Assembly (NCBI RefSeq): GCF_024494355.1
Contig: NZ_JAKNQY010000013.1
Span: 93,721 to 157,720 of the forward strand
Direction of reading: 5' to 3'
DNA from: Pseudomonas sp. Q11
GTDB taxonomy: Bacteria > Pseudomonadota > Gammaproteobacteria > Pseudomonadales > Pseudomonadaceae
Length of the DNA: 64,000 nucleotides
In this document: positions 8,792 to 16,491 of the stretch, piece after piece
How positions within the stretch are numbered: position 1 is the first letter of the stretch
How the letters are laid out: the number at the start of each line of letters is the position of its first letter
Translations under genes and position numbers: made by a program
The notes under the pieces: generated by a model
Databases searched by the model: none
Seen by the model: only the letters and a program-made list of their open reading frames with translations
Told to the model about the DNA's origin: nothing

Positions 8792-9405
8792 GGCTGCGCC
8801 CTCGCCAGTGAATCGCTGGGCAGTTGGGTGAACGAGGTGTTGAGCGTCATGGCCGCGAAGCGCGAGCGCTGCGGGTCTACCCGGATGAACCCGGTGACCG
8901 GCAATTTGGAGTAATAGGTCCCCCAGTTCTTGCCACCGTCTTCGGTCAGGCGTGTAGGGTCTGCTGTCAGCAGCGGCTCGAAATCGATCTGGCAACTTTC
9001 CATCATTTGCCGAACCCGGGGCGTCACCGTACACAACAAGTAATGCCCGCCCATACACCAGGACAACAGGGGAATCATGTTGACCAGAATCATCCCGGCC
9101 GTCAGGTGATGGGAGATCAGGTTGCCGATCTCGACAATGTTTGAACGGTCGATCGCTTTCTCCTGGCGCTGGGACAAAATCACTTCTATCGGTTGCGCCA
9201 GGTATTGCTCGGAGAACAGTGTGCGGTGGTCCGCGAACGTAATACCGGCACAGGCAAGAATACGGTCCGACGGATCCTGGGTGACCGCAAAGTATTGTGG
9301 GTTCGGCTCAACCGATGCCGAATAAGAACTGCGAAATTTCTCTTTCACTACTTCAGTGGCTTGCACCCATAACGGTGTCTTAGTTTCTGCGACGCGAATT
9401 TGCAT
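8788..9405 (-). CDS. thermostable hemolysin family protein (GNAT/LuxI-like fold)
   Basis: A 205-residue protein matching the thermostable hemolysin (T_hemolysin) family first named from Vibrio delta-VPH. Family hallmarks seen are FSEQYLAQPIEVIL (64-77), IVEIGNLISHH (90-100), a hydrophobic middle helix and WGTYYSKLP (161-169). I recall the family being placed with acetyltransferase/autoinducer-synthase folds, so an acyl-transfer role fits the gene next to it (an AMP ligase) better than a lytic role. No signal peptide is visible. It is the promoter-proximal gene of the operon: an unusually strong GGAGGAGG site lies just upstream of the ATG at 9405. The stop overlaps the ligase start as ATGA. 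Whether it is hemolytic cannot be judged from sequence. Confidence 0.85.
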   Translation of the reverse strand: MQIRVAETKTPLWVQATEVVKEKFRSSYSASVEPNPQYFAVTQDPSDRILACAGITFADHRTLFSEQYLAQPIEVILSQRQEKAIDRSNIVEIGNLISHHLTAGMILVNMIPLLSWCMGGHYLLCTVTPRVRQMMESCQIDFEPLLTADPTRLTEDGGKNWGTYYSKLPVTGFIRVDPQRSRFAAMTLNTSFTQLPSDSLARAQP

Positions 9406-9576
9406 ATCGTCCTCCTCCGTCCTTGTGCAGGATTTCTATAAAAAGCGAGGCGAGCATATTTAAGAAAATTCCCACAAGCCATTTAAAAAATAAATGCCTT
9501 CCGCTAATATATAAATAAACCCCTTTGTCATAAAAACAAGGGACGCTACCTGATGGATTGCGCCGAGAAGGATCTT
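9406..9576. promoter_or_regulatory. AT-rich divergent control region of the biosynthetic operon and its LysR gene
   Basis: A 171-bp spacer, clearly richer in A and T than the flanking coding DNA (runs such as atttaaaaaataaatgcc and taatatataaataaac near 9480-9520). It separates the minus-strand operon start (9405) from the plus-strand LysR start (9577). This layout is typical of a LysR regulator controlling its divergent target. A possible -10 for the operon (TATAGA, minus strand, near 9436-9441) is weak evidence only; no clear T-N11-A operator was identified. Confidence 0.55.
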
Positions 9577-10512
9577 ATGCTCAATAGTAATTTGCTTAGA
9601 AAGCTGGACATGCAGGACCTGATGGTGTTTGTCGCGGTGTACGAGCAAAGCAGCGTCACCGAGGTGTCCGAGACCCTTTGCGTGAGCCAGTCAACCGTGA
9701 GCTACTGCCTGAAGAAGCTGCGCACAAGTTTTGAAGATGAGTTATTCATCAATACCCGTAGTGGCATGCGGCCCACGAACAAAGCCACGGCCATGTACAG
9801 CCATGTACTCACCATCCTAAAAACCATTAATATATGCCACTCCGGCATTCAAACTTTCGACCCGACCCAAAAAGAAATAACATTCAATATCTGCGCCCCG
9901 GAGTATTTTGAACTTCTTATACTTCCCCAGTTAGTGAAACGATTCATTGGCAGTCGTTTCCCCGTCATCATTAACATCACGAAATTCCACAAAGATATTC
10001 CAGTTGACGAACTGATGGAGGGTCGCTTCGATCTGGTCATTTGTTTCGGCCCCAACTTTCATCGCGGCGCCAAGGGATTACGATCGCAAATATTGCTGGA
10101 AGATGAGTTGGTCTGCGTGGTCGATAAAGACTTTACGCTGCCCAAGGAGGAATTTGATTTGGAGGCGTTTGTTGCCTGCCAGCATGTGTTTCCGACGCCC
10201 TGGACGTCCGACACCAACATGGTGGATGGCTGGCTCGCCCGGCAAGGCTACAACCGACAGATTGTCGCCCGGGCCAACAGCTACGTGGCAGCACTGAATA
10301 TGATTCCCGGGACCGATTTCATCCTGACCCTGCCTCGGCGCATCCAGGCGTTGACCTGCGATGAAGGCAAATACAGCCATCGCAGGCCGCCAGCGGGCTT
10401 ACCGAATTTTACGCTGGATATGATGTGGAGCGAGAAACCCGGTCAGGACAACGCCAACATCTGGTTTCGCGAACAGATCGTGAAGGTATGCGCCGAGGAC
10501 GGCCTGCTTTAA
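9577..10512 (+). CDS. LysR-family transcriptional regulator
   Basis: A 311-residue LysR-type regulator. The N-terminal winged helix-turn-helix is clear (about 12-65: LMVFVAVYEQSSVTEVSETL, then CVSQSTVSYCLKKLR), followed by a co-inducer-binding domain. I place the start at the ATG at 9577, which has AGAAGGA upstream; an earlier in-frame ATG at 9553 lacks a good site and adds an atypical leader. The gene is divergent from the T_hemolysin-led operon, so it most likely regulates that operon in response to a small ligand. Codon use and base composition in the first half (for example AATATATGC near 9830) look more AT-rich than in the core genes, consistent with horizontal origin. A strong terminator follows at 10522-10556. 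Confidence 0.9.
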   Translation: MLNSNLLRKLDMQDLMVFVAVYEQSSVTEVSETLCVSQSTVSYCLKKLRTSFEDELFINTRSGMRPTNKATAMYSHVLTILKTINICHSGIQTFDPTQKEITFNICAPEYFELLILPQLVKRFIGSRFPVIINITKFHKDIPVDELMEGRFDLVICFGPNFHRGAKGLRSQILLEDELVCVVDKDFTLPKEEFDLEAFVACQHVFPTPWTSDTNMVDGWLARQGYNRQIVARANSYVAALNMIPGTDFILTLPRRIQALTCDEGKYSHRRPPAGLPNFTLDMMWSEKPGQDNANIWFREQIVKVCAEDGLL

Positions 10513-10521
10513 CGAGCCCAG

Positions 10522-10556
10522 GGAACCACTCGAATCATCGAGTGGTTCCGTTTTTT
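10522..10556 (+). terminator. rho-independent terminator after the LysR gene
   Basis: A perfect 12-bp stem (ggaaccactcga / tcgagtggttcc) with a 4-base loop, followed by g and six T. It starts 10 bp after the LysR stop and separates the accessory locus from the tRNA gene. Confidence 0.9.
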
Positions 10557-10640
10557 CGAGCCGCGACTTTTCTACAGGCAAAAAAAAATCCGGAAATCCT
10601 CACTTTCGTGGGCCTTCCAGACTTTTAAAACTGCAAAAAA

Positions 10641-10716
10641 TGGTGGGTCGTGTGGGATTCGAACCTACGACCAATTGGTTAAAAGCCAACTGCTCTACCA
10701 ACTGAGCTAACGACCC
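10641..10716 (-). tRNA. tRNA-Lys (anticodon TTT)
   Basis: A 76-nt tRNA read on the minus strand: acceptor GGGTCGT pairs with ACGACCC, the D arm contains AGCTCAGTTGGTAGAGC, the anticodon loop is CTTTTAA (anticodon TTT, lysine), the T arm has GGTTCGAATCC, and CCA is encoded. The 3' end faces the accessory locus. In P. aeruginosa the tRNA-Lys copy next to queC is, as I recall, an integration site of PAPI-1/pKLC102-type elements. No duplicated tRNA 3' end was seen in this window. Confidence 0.97.
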
Positions 10717-10779
10717 GCTGTGTGGTGGCGCGTATAATACTGATTTCTAAGGACTATTCAACACCTAATTTGAAATAAA

Positions 10780-11472
10780 TCAAAAATAAGGGGTTGGATC
10801 GCTCACACCCGCCGCCGCGAAGCCTTCGGCACGCAGGCGACAGCTGTCACATTTGCCGCAAGCACGCCCCTGATCGTCAGCCTGATAGCAAGAAACGGTG
10901 AGCCCGTAGTCCACGCCCAGCTTCACCCCGGCCCGGACGATATCGGCCTTGCTGAGATTCTGCAGTGGCGCCTGAATGCGGAAGCCCTGCCCTTCTACAC
11001 CGGCCTTGGTCGCCAGGTTGGCCATGCGCTCGAACGCTTCGACGAACTCCGGACGGCAGTCCGGGTAGCCGGAATAATCCACGGCGTTGACCCCAATGAA
11101 AATGTCACGGGCGCCCAGCACCTCGGCCCAGCCCAGCGCCAGGGAAAGAAACACGGTGTTGCGCGCAGGTACGTAGGTCACCGGAATGCCTTCGCTCGGC
11201 GCTTCGGGCACGTCGATAGCGCTGTCGGTCAAGGCCGAGCCGCCAATGCCGTTGAGGTTCAGGCCGATCACCTTGTGTTCGACGACGCCCAGGTCCCGGG
11301 CTACCCGTTCAGCGGCGTGCAGTTCAGCGCGATGACGCTGGCCGTAATCGAAACTCATGGTGTAGCAGCGGTAGCCCTCGGCGCGAGCCATGGCCACGAC
11401 CGTCGCGGAGTCCAGACCGCCGGACAACAGGATGACCGCACGTTTTTCTGCAATGTTCGAGTGTTCAGTCAT
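10780..11472 (-). CDS. queC: 7-cyano-7-deazaguanine synthase QueC
   Basis: A 230-residue enzyme that converts 7-carboxy-7-deazaguanine to preQ0, using ATP and ammonia, in the queuosine pathway. The PP-loop SGGLDSATVVAMA lies near residues 17-29, and the C-terminal zinc cluster is visible as CYQADDQGRACGKCDSC. Length matches the family. The start ATG lies 1 bp from the queE stop, so they form a two-gene operon. Downstream lies tRNA-Lys, an order also found in other Pseudomonas. No preQ1 riboswitch-like structure was seen in front of the operon. Confidence 0.96.
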   Translation of the reverse strand: MTEHSNIAEKRAVILLSGGLDSATVVAMARAEGYRCYTMSFDYGQRHRAELHAAERVARDLGVVEHKVIGLNLNGIGGSALTDSAIDVPEAPSEGIPVTYVPARNTVFLSLALGWAEVLGARDIFIGVNAVDYSGYPDCRPEFVEAFERMANLATKAGVEGQGFRIQAPLQNLSKADIVRAGVKLGVDYGLTVSCYQADDQGRACGKCDSCRLRAEGFAAAGVSDPTPYF

Positions 11473-11473
11473 A

Positions 11474-12121
11474 TCAGCGCCCCGGCTCGTCGTTCCAAAG
11501 ATATTTATGCAGCTGCAATTGCAGGCGCACCGGCAAATTGTCCGCCACCACCCAGTCAGCCAGCTCCCGGGCGTTCAGGTCATGATGACTCGGCGAAAAC
11601 AACACCTCGCCGGCCCGTTGGTCGAGACCGTACTGAATCAGCTTGGACACGGCCCAGTCATAGTCTTCCCGCGAACAGATGACGAACTTGACCTGATCGT
11701 TGGGCGTCAGCAGCTCGATGTTCTCGTAGCGGTTGCGATGGGCCTCCTTGGACCCTGGGGTCTTCAGGTCGACGACGCGGCTGACCCGCGGGTCAACCGG
11801 CGAGATGTCCAAGGCGCCGCTGGTTTCCAGCGAGACCTCGTAACCGGCATCGCACAACCGCTTGAGCAAGGGGATGGCGTTGGGTTGCGCCAGTGGCTCG
11901 CCGCCCGTGACGCAGACGTAACGTGGGCGATAGCCAGCCACTTGCTCAAGGATATCGTCCAGGGCTCGCAGGGTGCCGCCACTGAAGGCGTAGGCACTGT
12001 CGCAGTATTGGCAACGCAACGGGCAGCCGGTGAGGCGCACAAATACTGTGGGCAGCCCGGCCGTTCGCGTTTCACCCTGCAACGAGTAAAAAACTTCGGT
12101 GATTCTCAATGTGTCTTGCAT
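11474..12121 (-). CDS. queE: 7-carboxy-7-deazaguanine synthase QueE
   Basis: A 215-residue radical-SAM enzyme (from the ATG at 12121) that makes 7-carboxy-7-deazaguanine from 6-carboxytetrahydropterin. The iron-sulfur cysteines are in CPLRCQYCDSAYAFSGG, a CX3CX2C motif; VTGGEPLAQ follows. An in-frame GTG nine bases earlier (12130) is an alternative start; neither has a strong ribosome site, so this is uncertain by three residues. It is read just before queC in the same operon. Cytoplasmic. Confidence 0.95.
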   Translation of the reverse strand: MQDTLRITEVFYSLQGETRTAGLPTVFVRLTGCPLRCQYCDSAYAFSGGTLRALDDILEQVAGYRPRYVCVTGGEPLAQPNAIPLLKRLCDAGYEVSLETSGALDISPVDPRVSRVVDLKTPGSKEAHRNRYENIELLTPNDQVKFVICSREDYDWAVSKLIQYGLDQRAGEVLFSPSHHDLNARELADWVVADNLPVRLQLQLHKYLWNDEPGR

Positions 12122-12130
12122 AGTCGCCAC

Positions 12131-12287
12131 GGGCGTAACAGCTAAACAGGCTGTCCGCCTCCGTCAGGCACTTCAAGAAACCCCGCCGACGCGCAGATCC
12201 CAAGAAGCGTGTTCCATAAAAAGGGCGTGAATTCTAACGAAAAAACCCGCGACAAGCGCGGGTTTCTTCGAAACGGATCAAACAGCC
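12131..12287. other. spacer between cpoB and queE
   Basis: A 157-bp spacer holding the cpoB terminator (12240-12268) and presumably the queE promoter. No other feature was recognised. Confidence 0.5.
12240..12268 (-). terminator. rho-independent terminator of the tol-pal operon
   Basis: Read on the minus strand: aaacccgcg, loop cttgt, cgcgggttttttc. It lies about 20 bp past the cpoB stop, so it ends the tol-pal transcript. Confidence 0.88.
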
Positions 12288-13118
12288 TCACATACGCTGC
12301 AAGTCACGCTGGGCCAGTTGGGCGGCGGATGTGCCCGGGTATTGGGCCACCACCTGCTCCAGAATGCCCTTGACCTTGTCGGTGTGACCCAGGCGACGCT
12401 CCACGTCAGCGAGTTTGTAGAGCGAGTCCGGCACCTTGGCGTGCTTGGGATAGAGCTGCGAGACCTTGGCGAATGCCTGACCGGCACCTTGCAGGTCGCC
12501 CTTGGCCAGATTCACTTCACCCAGCCAATATTGGGCGTTACCCGCATACTGGCTGTTGGGGTATTTGCGAAGGAAAGCGGCAAAAGCCAGGCTGGCCTTG
12601 TCGAAATCCTTGGCCTTGATCAGATCGAAGGCAGCATCGTAATAGAGCTTTTCCTTCGCCGGATCAGCCGGCTCGCCACCGGCGGCAGGTGCTGGAGCGG
12701 CTGCCCCCGCGCCTGCGGCTGCGCCAGGGGCGTTCAAGTCGCCACCGGCTGGAGAATTCTCAGGAGTCGCGGCAGGTGCAACGCCGGTTCCTATGCGCCG
12801 ATCAAGATCCTGGTATCGCTCCAGACTTTCCTGCTTCATGCGCGAAACTTCATTTTGCAGAACTTCGATCGCGCCCTGTTGGCGTGAAAGCTGCTCTTGC
12901 ATTTGCTGCAGTTGGTTGAACAGCTGGCCCTGTGCCGAGACAGGGGCCGAAACCCCTCCCCCGGCATAGGCGCCGCTCGTACCGTAACCTGCAGGCGGAT
13001 AATTGCTAGCGCTATTGTTATAGCCGGAATCATTATCGACCACGGGAACCGCAGCCCACACCGCAAGCGGCGCAAGGCTGAGAGCCAGAACAGTTACAGC
13101 ACGGCGGCACGTTCGCAT
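12288..13118 (-). CDS. cpoB: Tol-Pal system protein CpoB (YbgF)
   Basis: A 276-residue periplasmic protein with a signal peptide (about residues 1-22, ending LAPLAVWA). It has an N-terminal coiled coil (about 66-105, QLFNQLQQMQEQLSRQQGA), a flexible Ala/Gly/Pro-rich linker (about 115-155), and C-terminal TPR repeats (LIKAKDFDKASLAFAAFLRK and after). The family coordinates peptidoglycan synthesis with outer-membrane constriction during division and interacts with TolA and PBP1B. It starts 6 bp after the pal stop, so it is the last gene of the tol-pal operon. The Ala/Gly-rich linker is longer than I would expect from E. coli but normal in Pseudomonas. Confidence 0.95.
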   Translation of the reverse strand: MRTCRRAVTVLALSLAPLAVWAAVPVVDNDSGYNNSASNYPPAGYGTSGAYAGGGVSAPVSAQGQLFNQLQQMQEQLSRQQGAIEVLQNEVSRMKQESLERYQDLDRRIGTGVAPAATPENSPAGGDLNAPGAAAGAGAAAPAPAAGGEPADPAKEKLYYDAAFDLIKAKDFDKASLAFAAFLRKYPNSQYAGNAQYWLGEVNLAKGDLQGAGQAFAKVSQLYPKHAKVPDSLYKLADVERRLGHTDKVKGILEQVVAQYPGTSAAQLAQRDLQRM

Positions 13119-13124
13119 GTCGAA

Positions 13125-13622
13125 TTACTTACGCAGTTCGACGCGACGGTTTTGAGCCCAGGACTGTTCGTCGTTGCCGGTAGCAACTGGACGCTCTTCG
13201 CCATAGGAAACCAGTTCCAGCTGAGCTGGGGAAACACCTTGCAGTACCAGGTAGCGTTGAACGGCTTTCGCACGACGCTCGCCCAGTGCCATGTTGTACT
13301 CACGAGTACCACGTTCGTCGGTGTTGCCTTCCAGAACGATGCGAGCACCGTTCGCCTTCAGGTCTTTGGCGTGAACGTCCAGAGCGCGCATGGCTTCTGG
13401 CTTCAGGTCCGAGCTGTCGTATTCGAAGTAGAAGGTGGTGATTGCGCGCAGAGCAGCTTCTTCGCTCATGGAGCCGTCAACTGCACCCGTGTTAGCGCCG
13501 TAACCAGCGTTTGGATCAACAGCGCCTTCACCGGCGTTGTCGCCGCCTTTGGACGAGCAACCTACAGCTACAGCCATGGCCAGAGCCAGCGCAGCAAATT
13601 TACCAAACTTCAGCATTTCCAT
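13125..13622 (-). CDS. pal: peptidoglycan-associated lipoprotein Pal
   Basis: A 165-residue outer-membrane lipoprotein (OprL in P. aeruginosa). The lipobox cysteine is in MAVAVGCSS, giving a mature form of about 144 residues. The OmpA-like peptidoglycan-binding domain is clear (about 57-165), with TDERGTREYN and LGERRAKAVQRYL. It anchors the outer membrane to peptidoglycan and binds TolB. The ATG at 13622 has AGGAG upstream. The 52-bp gap to tolB is the longest within the operon, suggesting an extra internal promoter, as seen in other Pseudomonas. Confidence 0.97.
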   Translation of the reverse strand: MEMLKFGKFAALALAMAVAVGCSSKGGDNAGEGAVDPNAGYGANTGAVDGSMSEEAALRAITTFYFEYDSSDLKPEAMRALDVHAKDLKANGARIVLEGNTDERGTREYNMALGERRAKAVQRYLVLQGVSPAQLELVSYGEERPVATGNDEQSWAQNRRVELRK

Positions 13623-13674
13623 CGTGAAACTCCTAATGAACCCCAGTGTGTTAAGTAAAACGTGTTGCGCCGCG

Positions 13675-14976
13675 TCAGTTCAGGTAAGGGGACCAGGACG
13701 GTTCTCTGACTTCGCCTTGTGCGGTAGGAAGCGGGAGCCTCACGCGTCCATTAATGGACACGAGCATCAAGACTCCCCGGCCCTGCTGGCGGGTGGCGTA
13801 GATTACCATGGTGCCGTTGGGCGCAACAGTAGGCGACTCGTCCAGAGTGCTATCAGTGAGGATCTTTACACTACCGCGCTGCAGATCCTGGGCCGCCACC
13901 TTGAAATTGGTAAAGCCATCCTGGCGATGGATCATCACCAGGGTCTTTTCGTCCGCCGACAGTTTAGGGTTGGCGTTGTAGTTACCGACGAACGTCACGC
14001 GTTCGGCACCGCCACCACTGGCGCTGGTCTTGTAGATCTGCGGCTTGCCGCCACGGTCTGAGGTGAAGTAGATGGTCGAGCCATCCTTGCCCCAGAACGG
14101 TTCGGTGTTGATGCCGGGACCGTTGGTCACGCGAGAAATCGCCCGCGAAGCCAGATTCATCACATAGATGTCCGGGTTACCGTCCTTGGACAGCACGAAC
14201 GCCAGGCGCGTACCGTCCGGCGACCAGGCTGGCGCACCGTTCAGGCCTTCAAAGTTGGTGATTTGCTCACGGCGACCGGTGTCGATGTGTTGCATGAAAA
14301 TACGCGGACGCCTCTGCTCGAACGAGACGTAGGCGATGCGTTTGCCATCGGGGGCGAAACGCGGCGACAGGATCGGCTCGCGCGATTGCAGCAGGGTCAC
14401 CGCGCGAGCGCCGTCATAGTCGGAACGCTGCAGGGTGTAGCGGGTGTTTTTCTCGGAGAAGCGCTCGGCCGTCACGTAGAGCATGCGGGTAGAGAACGCG
14501 CCCTTGATGCCAGTGAGTTTCTCGAACGACTGGTCAGAGATGTAGTGCGCCATGTCGCGCAGTTGATCGACGCTGCCCGACACACTGCCGGTCAGCACTT
14601 GCTGCTCGGTGGCGACGTTGAACAGGGTGTACTGCACCTGCAGGCGACCGCCGGCCGGCACGATGTTGCCGACCATCAGGTACTGGGCGCCCAGGGCCTT
14701 CCAGTCACGGTAGATGACTTCGCTCGCCTGGGTCGGCAGGCTGATCATGTTCTGCTTCGGAATCGGCGCGTAGTAACCCGAGTTACGCAGGTCATTGCCG
14801 ATGATTTCCGCCATGTCGTCCGGCAGGACGCTACCGCCCTGCCAGCCGAACGGTACGACGGCGATCGGGGTCGCCCGGTCGCTGCCGCTGGTGACCAGGA
14901 TGTTCTTTTCCTCTGCTACCGCTATCCCTGCCAGGCAGCAGATAACGACCAGCATTGATCGAAGAAGGTTTCTCAC
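13675..14976 (-). CDS. tolB: Tol-Pal system beta-propeller protein TolB
   Basis: A 433-residue periplasmic protein: signal peptide (about 1-21), an alpha/beta N-domain, and a six-bladed propeller with repeated WSPDGT/FAPDGK motifs (APAWSPDGTRLAFV, ILSPRFAPDGKRIAYV). It binds Pal and TolA. The start codon is GTG and overlaps the tolA stop as GTGA, with GAGGATC upstream. Length is typical. Confidence 0.97.
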   Translation of the reverse strand: MRNLLRSMLVVICCLAGIAVAEEKNILVTSGSDRATPIAVVPFGWQGGSVLPDDMAEIIGNDLRNSGYYAPIPKQNMISLPTQASEVIYRDWKALGAQYLMVGNIVPAGGRLQVQYTLFNVATEQQVLTGSVSGSVDQLRDMAHYISDQSFEKLTGIKGAFSTRMLYVTAERFSEKNTRYTLQRSDYDGARAVTLLQSREPILSPRFAPDGKRIAYVSFEQRRPRIFMQHIDTGRREQITNFEGLNGAPAWSPDGTRLAFVLSKDGNPDIYVMNLASRAISRVTNGPGINTEPFWGKDGSTIYFTSDRGGKPQIYKTSASGGGAERVTFVGNYNANPKLSADEKTLVMIHRQDGFTNFKVAAQDLQRGSVKILTDSTLDESPTVAPNGTMVIYATRQQGRGVLMLVSINGRVRLPLPTAQGEVREPSWSPYLN

Positions 14977-16016
14977 AAGGCTAGATCCTCAGGTGTGAAT
15001 GTCATCTTGAATGAACGATAGGGAGCAAAATCGCTCGGTTTCATTCCTTGCATTTCCGTCAATCGCCCAATGTTCTTGACCGCCGCGACCGCCGAAGCGT
15101 CGAACGGGCCGTCACCGCTGGACTTGGACACGCCGACCGAGGTAACCGTACCGTCGGGCAACATGCCGATTTGTAATACTACCGTCATGCCTTTGCGTGC
15201 CGAAGGTGGACGAGCCCAGCCTTCCGCCGCTCGGGCGCGAATCAAATCATCGAAACTGCCGGCGACTTCATCGCCCTGCTCATCAGCCAATGCCTGCTGA
15301 CGCTCTGGCGTGTCGGAAAGCAAATCTGCCAAGGCCTGGGCCTTCTTCTCTTCGGCGGATTTACGCGCTGCGTCCTGAGCCTTTTTCTTGGCGGCGTCGG
15401 CGGCGGCTTTCTTCTTCGCGTCTTCGGCGATTTTCTTTTTCGCCTCGTCAGCTTCAGCTTTCTTCTTGGCGTCTTCGGCCGCTTTTTTCTTCGCGTCCTC
15501 GACAATCTTTTTCTTCGCTTCTTCAGCGGCCGCTTTCTTGGCCTCTTCTTCAGCGGCTTTCTTGGCTTCTTCTTCGGATTTCTTCTTGGCTATATCAGCC
15601 AATTGTTTCTCTTCTGCCTTTTTGGCCTCGGCGGTCTTCTTCGCTTCGTCGGCTTTCTTGGCTTCGTCAGCCTTCCTGGCTTCTTCGGCCTTTTGAGCCG
15701 CCTGCTCTTTCTTTTGTTCCGCAGCTCTTATCTCTTCCTGCTCGACCTTCTTTTGCTCCATCTGCTCGACTTCGGTCTGGCGCGCGGCGGATTTCTTCGC
15801 CTCACCGGCAAGCTTCTGGTTGGTCTGCGTGGTGGCCTGGCTCTTGGACTTGAGCTGATACAGGGTCGCCTGCACGATCGGCTTGGCCGGCGGCAGCTCT
15901 GGGGTCATGGCAAAACTGACGAACAGCATGCCAAACACCAGCACATGCAGGCCAATCGCCCAGACACTAGGCCAGAAGTAGCTTTCCGAGGCGGACGGCT
16001 CTCGCTGTTGCTGCAT
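14973..16016 (-). CDS. tolA: cell envelope integrity protein TolA
   Basis: A 347-residue inner-membrane protein: one N-terminal membrane helix (about 16-37), a long Lys/Ala/Glu-rich helical region (about 65-240, many repeats of AKKAAEEEAKKAAAEEAKKK type) and a C-terminal globular domain (about 255-347, GWARPPSARKGMTVVLQI). It links TolQR in the inner membrane to TolB and Pal. The Lys/Ala-rich stretch gives a biased run of GCTTTCTTCTTCGC-like DNA at about 15300-15750 that produces false reading frames on the other strand. Its ATG overlaps the tolR stop by one base. Confidence 0.97.
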   Translation of the reverse strand: MQQQREPSASESYFWPSVWAIGLHVLVFGMLFVSFAMTPELPPAKPIVQATLYQLKSKSQATTQTNQKLAGEAKKSAARQTEVEQMEQKKVEQEEIRAAEQKKEQAAQKAEEARKADEAKKADEAKKTAEAKKAEEKQLADIAKKKSEEEAKKAAEEEAKKAAAEEAKKKIVEDAKKKAAEDAKKKAEADEAKKKIAEDAKKKAAADAAKKKAQDAARKSAEEKKAQALADLLSDTPERQQALADEQGDEVAGSFDDLIRARAAEGWARPPSARKGMTVVLQIGMLPDGTVTSVGVSKSSGDGPFDASAVAAVKNIGRLTEMQGMKPSDFAPYRSFKMTFTPEDLAL

Positions 16017-16477
16017 CAGGGCGCCTCAGTGATTAAGCCAACATTACCGACCCCGGCTTTTTGCAGGCCGCCCATGGCGCCCATCACGGCACCGTAGTCG
16101 ACGGTCTTGTCGCCGCGAATGAAGACCTGGGTGCGCTTGCCGTTGCTGTTGCCGGCATTGATGATCTTGGTCACCGCATCGGTCATCTGCGGCAAGGTCA
16201 TGGCCCGGTCCTGCTGCTTCTCGGTGTCGACTTCGCTGCCAAGGTTCCAGTAGTAGGTCTTGTCAGCCTTGATCGAAATGGTCAGTACCTGGGTGTTGTT
16301 GTCCTGCGGCAAGGCTTCGCTGGAAACCTTGGGCAGATCAACCTTCACGCCCTGATTGAGCATCGGCGCGGTCACCATGAAGATGACCAGCAGCACCAGC
16401 ATCACGTCGATGTAGGGCACCACGTTCATCTCGGCAACCGGCTTGCGCTTTTTTCGGGCTCGAGCGATTAAAGCCAT
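16016..16477 (-). CDS. tolR: Tol-Pal system protein TolR
   Basis: A 153-residue inner-membrane protein with one membrane helix carrying the essential aspartate in YIDVMLVLLVIFMV (ExbD/TolR family), and a periplasmic domain. Together with TolQ it forms the proton channel that energises TolA. It starts 14 bp after the tolQ stop and its stop overlaps the tolA start. Confidence 0.97.
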   Translation of the reverse strand: MALIARARKKRKPVAEMNVVPYIDVMLVLLVIFMVTAPMLNQGVKVDLPKVSSEALPQDNNTQVLTISIKADKTYYWNLGSEVDTEKQQDRAMTLPQMTDAVTKIINAGNSNGKRTQVFIRGDKTVDYGAVMGAMGGLQKAGVGNVGLITEAP

Positions 16478-16491
16478 TGGGAAATACCTGC

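Noticed and set aside
10600..10720. attL/attR direct repeat of the tRNA-Lys 3' end
   Set aside because: Only one copy of the tRNA 3' sequence was found in the window, and no integrase gene is present.
12122..12240. PreQ1 riboswitch before queE
   Set aside because: No pseudoknot or C-rich loop and A-rich tail pattern of the known preQ1 classes could be seen.
15197..15853. Ser/Leu/Arg/Phe-rich frames opposite tolA
   Set aside because: They arise from the Lys/Ala/Glu repeats of TolA read backwards.
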